From positions 31,029 to 95,028 of the forward strand of contig JAJPKA010000005.1 of NCBI GenBank assembly GCA_021323945.1: 64,000 bases of DNA, given 5' to 3'. Numbering within the stretch: position 1 is the stretch's first letter; each line of letters begins with the position of its first letter. Positions 47,252 to 56,784 of the stretch are shown piece by piece. The notes below the pieces were generated by a model. It did no database searches, had not been told where the DNA came from, and saw nothing but the letters and a program-made list of their open reading frames with translations. The position numbers and the translations under genes were made by a program. This DNA is from Pseudomonadota bacterium (GTDB lineage Bacteria; Desulfobacterota; Binatia; Binatales; Binataceae).

Positions 47252-48349
47252 ATGTCCAACATTCGACTGGCAATCGTCGGGGTGGGTAATTGCGCATCTT
47301 CTTTACTCCAAGGCTTGGAGTACTATCGCCACCTCGGTGAACAAACCAGGCCGGTTGGCCTGATGCACTACGATCTTGGGGGCTATCGACCCAATGACCT
47401 GGAGGTGGTTTGTGCTTTCGATATCGACAGCCGCAAGGTCGGTCGCCCCTTGGAAGAAGCCTGCTTCGCCCCACCGAACAACACGGCTACCATCTGGAGC
47501 GATTTGCCCCATTACGGGGTCACAGTGCAGATGGGAGAACTGCACGACGGCGTTGCGCCGCATATGCGCGATTATCCACCGGAGAGGACGTTCGTCCCAG
47601 CATCACTGCCACCGGTGAATATCGAGGAAGAGCTGCGCAAGAGTGGTGCGGAGATCATGTTATGCTATCTGCCGGTTGGCAGTCAGAAAGCCGTTGAGCG
47701 GTACGCCCGGGCCTGTCTTGAAACCGGGGTCAGTTTGCTGAACTGCATGCCGGTCTTCATTGTCTCTTCCCCAAAATGGGCGGCCGAATTTACCGCCCGG
47801 CGTATCCCGGTGGTAGGCGACGACGTTAAGTCGCAGCTTGGTTCAACTATTTTGCACCGCGCGATCATGAAGTTATTCGCCGAACGCGGCATCAAACTCA
47901 AGCATACTTATCAGCTCAATACCGGTGGCAACACCGATTTTCTCAACATGCTGGACCGTTCGCGTCTGGGCAGCAAACGCCAGTCCAAGACCGAGGCAGT
48001 GCAAAGCGTTTTGCCCGAGCGAATGCCCGATGTAAATGTCCACATCGGGCCCTCCGACTATGTTCCTTGGCAAAAGGACAACAAGGTCTGCTTTCTGCGC
48101 ATCGAGGGCGAAGGTTTCGCCGGCATTCCGATCGAGTTGGAATTGCGGATGTCGGTTGAAGATTCGCCCAATTCAGGCGGGGTGGTTATCGATGCCATTC
48201 GCTGCTTAAAGTTGGCGCGTGATCGCAAAATTGGCGGGCCGCTTATCTCGATTGCCGCCTATACGATGAAGCATCCTCCGGAGCAGATCCCCGACAATAT
48301 TGCGCGTGAACGGGTAGAAAAGTTCATCAGCGGCGAAATTGAACGCTAG
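47252..48349 (+). CDS. ino1: Inositol-3-phosphate synthase (actinobacterial/archaeal-type)
   Basis: IRLAIVGVGNCASSLLQGLEYY; LLNCMPVFI; GDDVKSQLGSTILHRA; YQLNTGGNTDFLNML; GPSDYVPWQKDNK. Confidence 0.93.
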   Translation: MSNIRLAIVGVGNCASSLLQGLEYYRHLGEQTRPVGLMHYDLGGYRPNDLEVVCAFDIDSRKVGRPLEEACFAPPNNTATIWSDLPHYGVTVQMGELHDGVAPHMRDYPPERTFVPASLPPVNIEEELRKSGAEIMLCYLPVGSQKAVERYARACLETGVSLLNCMPVFIVSSPKWAAEFTARRIPVVGDDVKSQLGSTILHRAIMKLFAERGIKLKHTYQLNTGGNTDFLNMLDRSRLGSKRQSKTEAVQSVLPERMPDVNVHIGPSDYVPWQKDNKVCFLRIEGEGFAGIPIELELRMSVEDSPNSGGVVIDAIRCLKLARDRKIGGPLISIAAYTMKHPPEQIPDNIARERVEKFISGEIER

Positions 48350-48439
48350 GCAAGCTCGCTCCCGGCAATGATTACGAAGCAGGACCGACCACATTCCGCC
48401 TTTGGCTCCCAGCCGCTGGGTGAGTAAGATCTGGCTGCC

Positions 48440-49690
48440 ATGAATCCGCTGTCAGGAAAAACGATAGTGGTGGGCGTTTCCGGCGGAATCGCGGCCTACA
48501 AGGCGGCTGAATTGGTACGGCTGCTGATTTCCGCTGAGGCGCGTGTGCGCGTGATGATGACGCGCAATGCGCAGCAGTTCATCACCCCGCTTACTCTGCA
48601 GACCCTTAGCCTTAACCCGGTCGCCACCGAGACTTTCAGCCTCACTCAGGAATCCGAGATCGGCCATATCCGCCTGGCCGACTCAGCGGATGCTATTGTG
48701 ATTGCACCCGCCAGTGCTGACGTGATCGCCAAGGCGGCGCATGGCTTGGCCGATGATCTGGTTTCAACGGTGCTGCTGGCGGCACGATGTCCGATCGCCT
48801 TTGCGCCGGCCATGAATGTTCACATGTATGAGCATCCTGCGGTGGTGGAGAACCTCGCCAAGTTAAGGGCTCGAGGTATAACTATCGTGGAACCTGCCGC
48901 CGGCGAGCTGGCTTGTGGTTATGAGGGTAAGGGCCGTTTGCCGGAGCCCGCTTTCATTGTCGAGGAGCTGATCCGGATGCTCTCCCGCCAGGATCTTGCC
49001 GCTGAGCGGATCCTGATAACGGCGGGGCCCACCCAGGAAGCTATCGACCCGGTGCGCTTCGTGTCGAATCGTTCCACCGGCAAAATGGGCTTCGCCATCG
49101 CAAAGGCCGCATGGCGCCGCGGAGCCACCGTGCGTTTGGTGGCCGGCCCCTCGAGTTTGCCCACGCCCTATGGTGTGGAGCGCATCGACGCTGTCAGTGC
49201 AGCCGATCTGCTGCGGGCAACCTCCCTCAACTTCCCTTGGTGTTCCGTCCTGATAATGGCAGCGGCAGTCGCTGATTTTCGTCCAGCCAAACCCGCCACT
49301 CATAAGCTCAAGAAAAATCCGAAGGGAATGACTCTCGAGCTCGCCGCCATCGACGATGAACTCCCCCGGCTCGCCGCACAAAAGGGCGACCGGCTGCTGG
49401 TCGGATTTGCTGCAGAAACCGAAGATCTCGAAAGCAATGCGGTCGACAAGCTCCGACGGAAAATGCTCGACTTCATTGTGGCCAACGACGTATCGCGCTC
49501 TGATGCAGGATTCGCGGCCGATACCAATGTTGTTACAATCATCGACGCGGAGGGGCGGCGCGAGACCACGCCGAAGCTGAGTAAGCTCGAGGTTGGCGAC
49601 GTCATTCTGAATCGGCTGGTCAGTCTCCGAACGCAACGTTCGAAACCCTCCGATTCCAAGGCTCATCGACTTGCATCTGCGTCGAACTAA
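48440..49690 (+). CDS. coaBC: Bifunctional phosphopantothenoylcysteine decarboxylase / phosphopantothenate-cysteine ligase
   Basis: [88 protein letters not shown]. Confidence 0.97.
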   Translation: MNPLSGKTIVVGVSGGIAAYKAAELVRLLISAEARVRVMMTRNAQQFITPLTLQTLSLNPVATETFSLTQESEIGHIRLADSADAIVIAPASADVIAKAAHGLADDLVSTVLLAARCPIAFAPAMNVHMYEHPAVVENLAKLRARGITIVEPAAGELACGYEGKGRLPEPAFIVEELIRMLSRQDLAAERILITAGPTQEAIDPVRFVSNRSTGKMGFAIAKAAWRRGATVRLVAGPSSLPTPYGVERIDAVSAADLLRATSLNFPWCSVLIMAAAVADFRPAKPATHKLKKNPKGMTLELAAIDDELPRLAAQKGDRLLVGFAAETEDLESNAVDKLRRKMLDFIVANDVSRSDAGFAADTNVVTIIDAEGRRETTPKLSKLEVGDVILNRLVSLRTQRSKPSDSKAHRLASASN

Positions 49691-49730
49691 GCCAATCTGG
49701 CCTTTAGTAGTTACCCTAATCCGAGCGACG

Positions 49731-49980
49731 CTACAGATTTGAACCCGCCGAAGCGATTTCCAGCCGAGCGGGACCACCGAACTCATCGCCGACGATTCGG
49801 GCTTAGAGTCGTCGCCAAGAGGTTTGTGGTTCATGGTTTATCTCTTTGAGTTGAATAGACAAACTCAGACCTTAGCGGCGTGCGCCGCTAAAGCGCTCGG
49901 TTGCGCATGGAGCCTGACAACCAACAGAGATGAGGCGGGAACTGCCAGGCTTGTGATCCTTCCAAAGGGCTCGGGTCGCA
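49731..49980 (+). pseudogene. Possible decayed remnant of RdgB/HAM1 (XTP/dITP diphosphatase)
   Basis: Two frames together give RFEPAEAISSRAG / TTELIADDSGLESSPRG...NRQTQTLAACAAKAL...NRDEAGTARLVILP, resembling the RdgB order TFEENA..KA - ADDSGLE - NNAKLLAAL - RTARFVCVL; no intact ORF. Confidence 0.45.
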
Positions 49981-49983
49981 GCC

Positions 49984-51807
49984 CTATTCGATGGTCACAC
50001 CTTCGAAATCGCCCTTTTCGCGCCAGCGGGCAAGCATCTCGTAGAATCGCACGGCGCCATCCGGGTCCGAGGCCTCAAGGAAACCCTGCCCTCCCTGCTG
50101 ACCCTCGCCATTGTAGTAACCCGGAGTGCACGAACTCTGATATTCCGACATCAAGGTTTTCCGAGTAACCCTTTCCACCCAGCGCGCCTCGGCTTCACGG
50201 GTGGGCTCAATCGAGCGTGCTCCACGAGCTTTTACCTCGGCTGCCAGATGCGCGATATGGGTCGCCTGCCCCTCAAGCATATAAGTGAAGTTCGGGGCCA
50301 GGCCGGTCTGCGTCAGTCCCATGTGAAACAAATTGGGGAAGCCATGACTGAGAAAACCAAAATGGGTCTTCATTCCGTTGGCCCAGTACTCGGACAGCGC
50401 CAAGCCGCTGCGTCCATAGACTTCGAGCTCAGCGCGACGAGTATAGGCAGTCCCAACCTCAAACCCGGTCGCGAAGATAAGGCAGTCGAGCTCGTATTCG
50501 ACTCCGTCCACTACGACTCCACGCTCAGTGATGCGCTCGACCCCTTTACCCCGAGTGTCAACCAACTTCACGTTAGGCCGATTAAAGGTGGGGAGATATT
50601 CGTCGTTAAAGGTTGGACGCTTACACCACTGTCCGTACCACGGCTTGAGCGCCTCGGCGGTCGCGCGGTCCTTGACGATTGCTTCAACGCGGGCCCGGAT
50701 TTCATTCATCTTTTGAAAGTCGGCGATTTCGGCCATTAGTGCCATCTCTTGCTCAGAGAGATTGCCTTGCTTATCGGACAGCAGCCTAGCCAGATTTTTG
50801 AACAGGCTCGTCCACTTATCGCCGACCAAATCTTCTTCAATCGGAATTCCCGCCAGAATCGAGCAAAAGTTGTGGTTACGGTACGCCTGCCATCCAGGTC
50901 GCAGCGATTTCACCCATTCCGGATCGGTTGGCTTGTTGCCCCGCTCATCGACCGAAGATGGCGTGCGCTGGAAGACATAAAGCTGCTTGGCCCATTGGCC
51001 GAGATGCGGAACACATTGAACCGCGGTGGCCCCCGTACCAATTATTCCTACTCGCTTGTCGCCAAGCTTGGTCAGACCACCGGTCGTGTCGCCACCAGTG
51101 TACTCATAGTCCCAGCGACTGGTGTGAAAGGTGTGCCCTTTGAATTTCTCGATTCCCGGGATACCGGGTAACTTGGGCCGGTTGAGAGGTCCGCTCGACA
51201 TGATAACGAAGCGCGTTCTAAAAACGTCGCCCCGATCAGTTGTCACCGTCCAACGTTTATCGGTATCATCCCAGCGAGCTTCCTTTACCTGAGTTTGAAA
51301 ACAAGCGCATCTGTACAAATCGAAATGCCTGCCAATGCGTTGAGCATGTTCATAGATCTCAGGTGCGAACGAGTATTTTTCTTTCGGGATATAACCTGTC
51401 TCTTCCAGCAAAGGTAAGTAGATATACGATTCGATATCGCACTGCGCACCTGGATAGCGGTTCCAGTACCAGGTTCCGCCAAAATCGCCTGCTTTTTCGA
51501 TGATCCGAATTACCGTTATGCCGACCTGCTGCAGTCTGGCTGCAGCCAGCAGACCACCAAACCCGCCGCCCACGATCAGGGCCTCGAGCTCCTCGTGAAG
51601 CGCAGCTCGAGTAAACGGCTTGGTATACGGATCGTTCTCATAGCGAGAAAGGTCACCCGCGACCTCACGATACTGGTTGTTACCGTCGGGGCGCAGCCGT
51701 TTAGCCCGCTCTTCGGCATACTTCCGCCGCAGTTCAGCGGGGTCGAACCCGAGTTCGTTAGGCGTGGGAATTCGAGTAGATTGGCTTTCGATTGTCGATT
51801 CGCTCAT
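49984..51807 (-). CDS. Type I Baeyer-Villiger / flavin-containing monooxygenase
   Basis: [24 protein letters not shown] fingerprint [52 protein letters not shown]. Confidence 0.95.
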   Translation of the reverse strand: MSESTIESQSTRIPTPNELGFDPAELRRKYAEERAKRLRPDGNNQYREVAGDLSRYENDPYTKPFTRAALHEELEALIVGGGFGGLLAAARLQQVGITVIRIIEKAGDFGGTWYWNRYPGAQCDIESYIYLPLLEETGYIPKEKYSFAPEIYEHAQRIGRHFDLYRCACFQTQVKEARWDDTDKRWTVTTDRGDVFRTRFVIMSSGPLNRPKLPGIPGIEKFKGHTFHTSRWDYEYTGGDTTGGLTKLGDKRVGIIGTGATAVQCVPHLGQWAKQLYVFQRTPSSVDERGNKPTDPEWVKSLRPGWQAYRNHNFCSILAGIPIEEDLVGDKWTSLFKNLARLLSDKQGNLSEQEMALMAEIADFQKMNEIRARVEAIVKDRATAEALKPWYGQWCKRPTFNDEYLPTFNRPNVKLVDTRGKGVERITERGVVVDGVEYELDCLIFATGFEVGTAYTRRAELEVYGRSGLALSEYWANGMKTHFGFLSHGFPNLFHMGLTQTGLAPNFTYMLEGQATHIAHLAAEVKARGARSIEPTREAEARWVERVTRKTLMSEYQSSCTPGYYNGEGQQGGQGFLEASDPDGAVRFYEMLARWREKGDFEGVTIE

Positions 51808-51885
51808 CGCTTGCTCCCCTTGAACGGGCGTGACAGCGCTTCTCTGTCAGGTGACCTCTTCGGCTTATCTTGTCTCCGGGTCGGT

Positions 51886-51900
51886 GACACTTTATGTGTC
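51886..51900. promoter_or_regulatory. Inverted repeat GACAC-TTTAT-GTGTC upstream of the BVMO gene, candidate operator
   Basis: 5-bp arms, 5-bp AT spacer, ~80 bp upstream of the BVMO start; GGTGAC also repeated at 51850 and 51883. Confidence 0.3.
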
Positions 51901-52241
51901 CAGGCAGCACTACTTAATTACTCGAGCATATGTCAAGTGCGGCAACATTCGGCGCCGGAGCTATCTCGGTCGCCAATTGGAGCACGGCATTCTGAGGCCA
52001 GAAGACGCGGCTTCGACCATGACGTTCCTGGAGTGCTGCGCCAGGAAAGAGCCAGGGTGCTTTTCGGTCGAGGCCGGCAAGGCCGAGGTCAAAGCGAATC
52101 GCCGATAAGCTCGACCGCCCAGGGGGCAGGTCTAACGACTTTGATAGACTTGCGTGCTCCTCCCATGGGCATCTACGACCTGCATTGATGTGCGGGGTTG
52201 CACAAGCGGTCGTTTCGTCCAGCACGCCTTAATCGATTCGA

Positions 52242-55200
52242 TCAATTCAATTGGTCCAGCAATGTTCTGGCATCACGCAGGTCAGCAGTATCGAAGCCCT
52301 CAGTAAACCAGTCGTAAACTCCTGAAAGCGTGGCGCGCGCCTCGGCCGGGCGGTCCTGTTGCATTAGCAGACGCGTCAAACTGATGGCAGCGCGCAGTTC
52401 GGCGGACTTAGCGATCTGTTTGCGTGAAATGTCGAGCGCCGCACGGAAAGATGCCTCACCGGCCGCCAGATCAACCGGGCTGGCCATCAGCGTAAGCTCG
52501 CCCCGGAGTCGATGCAATTCCGCTTTGGCCTCTGCGTCGCCGGTCTGATCTCCCAGGTCCACAGCTGCTGTGACCACCTTTAGCCCTTCCGAAGGCTGAT
52601 GCGCTGTGAGCAATGAAAACGCCAGACTTGCATTAACCCAACCCGGGACGGTCGCTCCGGTGCTCACGATGGAATTCAGGGCGGTTTTTATTTCCTTGAC
52701 TCCATCCTCGGCTCTTCCTACAAGTCCGAGACTTTGGCCATGGATCACCTGGCCGAAATAATGCCAGTTACTGAAGCCGTGTTCGGCAGTCAGCGCGAGT
52801 AACGCGTCGCTGTATTTCAGTGCTTCTACCCCCTCACCGCGCCATGCCAGAACCGTTGCTAAGCCGTTCAACGCAAATGCTACCGGCAAGAGTTGGCCAC
52901 GCTCTCTGGAAGACGCCAGGAACTCCAACGCCAGACGCAGTGCCTTGTCCGGGTAGCCCAGCGCGTGGGTGCACAGGCAAGTGAAATAAAGGCAGGCAGC
53001 TCGTAAATGTTCCTCCCCCGCCGGCAGCGCAGGTTCATGCGCTACCGTGCTAAGCCCCTTCTCGGCATGTTCGCGAGCGGCGGTGAAATCTCCAAGCAAC
53101 CACAGCACGTTGGCGAGAGAGCCATGAGCTTGCAATTGCAGGTTCGGGTCATGCTCATGATCTGCAATCCCGAGCAGCTTCCAGCCGATATCCTGCGCCT
53201 TGCGCAACTCGAGGCGAAACGCCGCAAGGACCGACATTCCCACCAGTGAGTAGAAGATCTGGTTAGTGTCACGAAGCCCTTCTGCGAGCTCGTAGCGGCG
53301 CGCCAGGTGATGCTCGTACTCAGCCGTGGCGTAGCCATTCATCACAATAGCCGCGTCACCCAGGCCCGCACGAATCGCTATCTCCTTACGGTCACGCTCA
53401 GCACCAGGCGGTAACTTCTCGAGGATAGCCAAGGCCTGTTCCAGATATGCAACAGCCTGTGAGTACGTGGAACGCAGCTGCGCCTGCTGTCCAGCGCGGA
53501 TGAGGTAATCGATAGCGCGCGAAGCGTTTGCGCTGCGGCTGTAGTGATAGGCAACATCCGCCGCATGGTCATCGATCGCGTCGCTAAACAGCGTTTCGAG
53601 CGCCTGTGCGACCCGCTCATGCAGCACAACGCGCCGTTCGAGCAACAGCGAATTGTATGCGACCTCCTGGGTCAGTGCATGTTTGAAAACATATTCAACT
53701 TCCGCAAAGGCCGGCCGCTCGTAAAGGAATTCGCCAGCCTGCAAGTTGACAATCGCACCGTCCAGTTCGCTCTCCGGGTAGTCAAGGACGCGACTCATCA
53801 AGGGCCGCGAAAACTGTCGGCCGATTACGGCCAGAGTTTGAAGCACCTCTTTCTCCCTGGTCGGAAGCCGGTCGATACGCGATGAGAGCAATGTTCGTAC
53901 GGTCAGGGGGAGTCGTAACGTCTCGAGCTCCCTGGTCAGCTTTAGCTCTCCGGAATCCGCAGAGCGCCGCACGATACCTTGCTCGAACAAGGCTTGGACC
54001 AATTCTTCGATAAAAAACGGGTTGCCCTGAGTCTTGTCGATAATCAACTGGCGCAGTCGCGCCAATTCCCCTCGTTCGCCCAGAATCGCGTCGAGCATCT
54101 GCGCCGCATTTTCAATTGAAAGCGGCTCCAACCGTACCTGATTATAGTAGCTCTTGTTGCTCCATTCGTGCCGATAGTCTGGGCGATAGTTGACAAGTAA
54201 CAAGAGCGGAGCGTTGGCGATGCTATCTACCAGTAAATTAAGAAAGCCCTGGGTCTCGTTGTCCAGCCAGTGCAGGTCTTCAAACACGAGCAGCAGCGGC
54301 CGGTTCAGCGCTTCACGCAGCAGCAGGCGCTTGACCGCATCGAGCGTGCGCCGCCGCCTTATCTGAGGATCCATCTGAGCAAGCGGATCGGAAGAATCCT
54401 GTATACCCAGCAGGGTGAACAGGTACGGCAAGGTATCTTCGAGGCGCCGCTCAAGTGCAAGCACTTTGCTGGTCACTTTATCGCGGGCCCGCCGGCGCCA
54501 CGGCGAGAAGACACGGCCTGCATCGACAGCCAGCAATCGAGCTACCCGTTCTTCGCGCCGTCTCCGCTTGTCATCTTCCTCGGCGACCCCAAAGTAGTGC
54601 TTCAATAACTCAATGACCGGAAAGTAGGATGTTTCTCTGTTGTGCGCGAGCGAAAACGTTTCCAGTACCGTGCACTCGCTCTGTGCCAGTATTTTGAATT
54701 CATGAAATAACCGCGACTTGCCGACGCCTGCCTCGCCCAGAACGGCGGCGATCTGTCCGCGACCGCTCTTGACGGCTGCAAGCGACATTCTTAGCTGCTC
54801 GAGTTCACGCCGCCGTCCGACAAAGCTGGAAAGTCCTCGCTCCGCAGAGAGCTGGAAACTGGTTCGAAGCGGTCCCAGTCCGACGACTTCATAAATAGCA
54901 ACTGGCTCGCTCACCCCTCGAATGCGGACGGGACCCAATGGTCTGAATTTGAAGTAGCCATCACACAACTTTCTGGTCTCGGCTGTCACCGCAACCGAGC
55001 CGATCGGTGCCAGCGCTTGGAGCCGGGCGGCTAAGCCGATCGAATGTCCGATGGGCGTGTACTCAGCTCGTCCACCGACTGACAGAGAGCGCACAACCGC
55101 CTCGCCGCTGTTAATCCCAACCCTGGCTTGCACGCGCCTGCTCTCTTCAACACCGATGCGGTTGCAATGCCGGTTTAACTCGTCGTGTATCCGCAGAGCG

Positions 55201-55664
55201 GCGTACAGCGCACGTTGAGCGTGATCCTCATGCGCAATTGGAGCGCCAAAAATGGCGAAGACGCCGTCGCCAGTCGACTGAACCACGTAGCCGCTGTAGC
55301 GGCGGATTGCCTCCACCATCAATCGCAATGCCGGATCGATGATATTACGAGCCTGCTCAGGGTCGAGGTCTTCAATGAGCTCCATCGAGCCCTTGATATC
55401 CGCAAACAGCGCGGTAACGGTTTTGCGCTCGTCTTTGCCTGAGAGCCGCGACTCCATCGGCTGCAGGCTGATGGATTTTGAGGCGGCAGTGCTACCTGAA
55501 TGGGTGGAGTCGCGGGCCAGAGCCGTGCCACAGTCGCCGCAGAATCTGGACGTCGCCGCATTTTCCGCACCGCACCTGGCGCAAACGATGGGCAACGCCG
55601 CGCCACACTGGGAGCAAAACCTTTTTGCGACTGGATTTTTGGTTCCGCAGTTTGAACAGAGCAT
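52242..55664 (-). CDS. Class III adenylate/guanylate cyclase with N-terminal double zinc ribbon, AAA ATPase and TPR-like C-terminus
   Basis: MLCSNCGTKNPVAKRFCSQCGAALPIVCARCGAENAATSRFCGDCGTAL; VTALFADIKGSMELIE...STGDGVFAIFGAPIAHEDHAQRAL; FVGRRRELEQL...VLGEAGVGKSRLFHEF. Confidence 0.95.
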   Translation of the reverse strand: MLCSNCGTKNPVAKRFCSQCGAALPIVCARCGAENAATSRFCGDCGTALARDSTHSGSTAASKSISLQPMESRLSGKDERKTVTALFADIKGSMELIEDLDPEQARNIIDPALRLMVEAIRRYSGYVVQSTGDGVFAIFGAPIAHEDHAQRALYAALRIHDELNRHCNRIGVEESRRVQARVGINSGEAVVRSLSVGGRAEYTPIGHSIGLAARLQALAPIGSVAVTAETRKLCDGYFKFRPLGPVRIRGVSEPVAIYEVVGLGPLRTSFQLSAERGLSSFVGRRRELEQLRMSLAAVKSGRGQIAAVLGEAGVGKSRLFHEFKILAQSECTVLETFSLAHNRETSYFPVIELLKHYFGVAEEDDKRRRREERVARLLAVDAGRVFSPWRRRARDKVTSKVLALERRLEDTLPYLFTLLGIQDSSDPLAQMDPQIRRRRTLDAVKRLLLREALNRPLLLVFEDLHWLDNETQGFLNLLVDSIANAPLLLLVNYRPDYRHEWSNKSYYNQVRLEPLSIENAAQMLDAILGERGELARLRQLIIDKTQGNPFFIEELVQALFEQGIVRRSADSGELKLTRELETLRLPLTVRTLLSSRIDRLPTREKEVLQTLAVIGRQFSRPLMSRVLDYPESELDGAIVNLQAGEFLYERPAFAEVEYVFKHALTQEVAYNSLLLERRVVLHERVAQALETLFSDAIDDHAADVAYHYSRSANASRAIDYLIRAGQQAQLRSTYSQAVAYLEQALAILEKLPPGAERDRKEIAIRAGLGDAAIVMNGYATAEYEHHLARRYELAEGLRDTNQIFYSLVGMSVLAAFRLELRKAQDIGWKLLGIADHEHDPNLQLQAHGSLANVLWLLGDFTAAREHAEKGLSTVAHEPALPAGEEHLRAACLYFTCLCTHALGYPDKALRLALEFLASSRERGQLLPVAFALNGLATVLAWRGEGVEALKYSDALLALTAEHGFSNWHYFGQVIHGQSLGLVGRAEDGVKEIKTALNSIVSTGATVPGWVNASLAFSLLTAHQPSEGLKVVTAAVDLGDQTGDAEAKAELHRLRGELTLMASPVDLAAGEASFRAALDISRKQIAKSAELRAAISLTRLLMQQDRPAEARATLSGVYDWFTEGFDTADLRDARTLLDQLN

Positions 55665-55704
55665 GACTTGCCATCAATGAGCAGCGTTGCCGTTGTGCGA
55701 GCTT

Positions 55705-56490
55705 CTACCGGCGTGAGCCGAGCGCCTCTCTTAGGTCTCGGACTGCCGAAACTGCGCCAAAACGAATCAGATTGGCGTCGGCACAGATGGTTACGAAACC
55801 AAACCCCATCGCGATGGCCCGAGCCGCGTACTTGCTCGAATTCGTGTGCAGGCCGGGAATCTTGCCATGGCGATTGGCGCGCTGCGCGATTTCTTCGAGC
55901 GTGCGCAAAAACTCCGGTTCTTCGCGATCGGTTCCGGCCGGCATCCCCATCGCCACACCGAGATCATTCGGACCCACGTAAATGCCGTCCACAGTCTCGA
56001 CCGCGAGAATCTCATCGAGGTTCTTGACAGCATCAGGGGTCTCAATCATCCCCATCACCACGATGGCGTCGTTCACTTGCCTGAAGTAGTCCGCCCCGTA
56101 AAGCATCGCGGCTCGCAGCGGTCCTGAACTGCGGTTACCGCGCGGGAAATATCGAGCGCCTGCCGCGAAGGCTCGCGCCTCTGCAGCACTCGTTATCATC
56201 GGACAAATGACACCCAATGCGCCGAGGTCGAGCACGCGAGTGATAAATGTCGGATCCGAGTTGGGCACCCGAACCAGTGGCGTAACCTCGCTGGCGGCAA
56301 GCGCCGTCAGCAGCTGAAGAAGGTCAGCGTAGTCGATCGCACCGTGCTGCATGTCAATCGTCAGGGAATCGAAACCGGCTCGCGCCATTATTTCAGCAGC
56401 CAACGACGTGGGTAAGGTGAGCCAGCCGTTGATGGTCGGAATCCCCTGGTTCCAGCGCTCCCGTATCGAATTTTTCAAAGAAGCAGGCAT
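55705..56490 (-). CDS. HpcH/HpaI aldolase / citrate lyase family protein
   Basis: INGWLTLPTSLAAEIMARAGFDSLTIDMQHGAIDYADLLQLLTAL; GVICPMITSAAEARAFAAGARYFPRGNRSSGP; VDGIYVGPNDLGVAMG. Confidence 0.95.
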   Translation of the reverse strand: MPASLKNSIRERWNQGIPTINGWLTLPTSLAAEIMARAGFDSLTIDMQHGAIDYADLLQLLTALAASEVTPLVRVPNSDPTFITRVLDLGALGVICPMITSAAEARAFAAGARYFPRGNRSSGPLRAAMLYGADYFRQVNDAIVVMGMIETPDAVKNLDEILAVETVDGIYVGPNDLGVAMGMPAGTDREEPEFLRTLEEIAQRANRHGKIPGLHTNSSKYAARAIAMGFGFVTICADANLIRFGAVSAVRDLREALGSRR

Positions 56491-56784
56491 GGCAAATAAC
56501 CTGTGGCAGGTATCTCCAAACGCTTACGCGGAAACTCCTGGCGCGGACAGCACCCCGCCGCCATGGAGGGCGCATTGCGGTTAGGCGAACGACCGCAATT
56601 TACCACCTCTATCGCACATAACCGGACATAGTACTGCATTGAGCCGTTGCTCAACAGAGGCTGGAAACCGCTGCCATATCCGGTCGGCGCTGTGCTCGGC
56701 GCAATCGGGCGTGTGCTGTGCGACAAGGGAGTTGTAGTGAGCGGAATTCCCAAATGGGCTCCGGGGGCGTTCGACGCCGGTCGT

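Noticed and set aside
48863-49834. 323-aa minus-strand ORF opposite coaBC
   Set aside because: Fully antisense to a strongly identified coaBC; composition typical of a high-GC shadow ORF.
51830-52108. 92-aa plus-strand ORF upstream of BVMO
   Set aside because: No protein-like features or RBS; lies in the likely regulatory gap.
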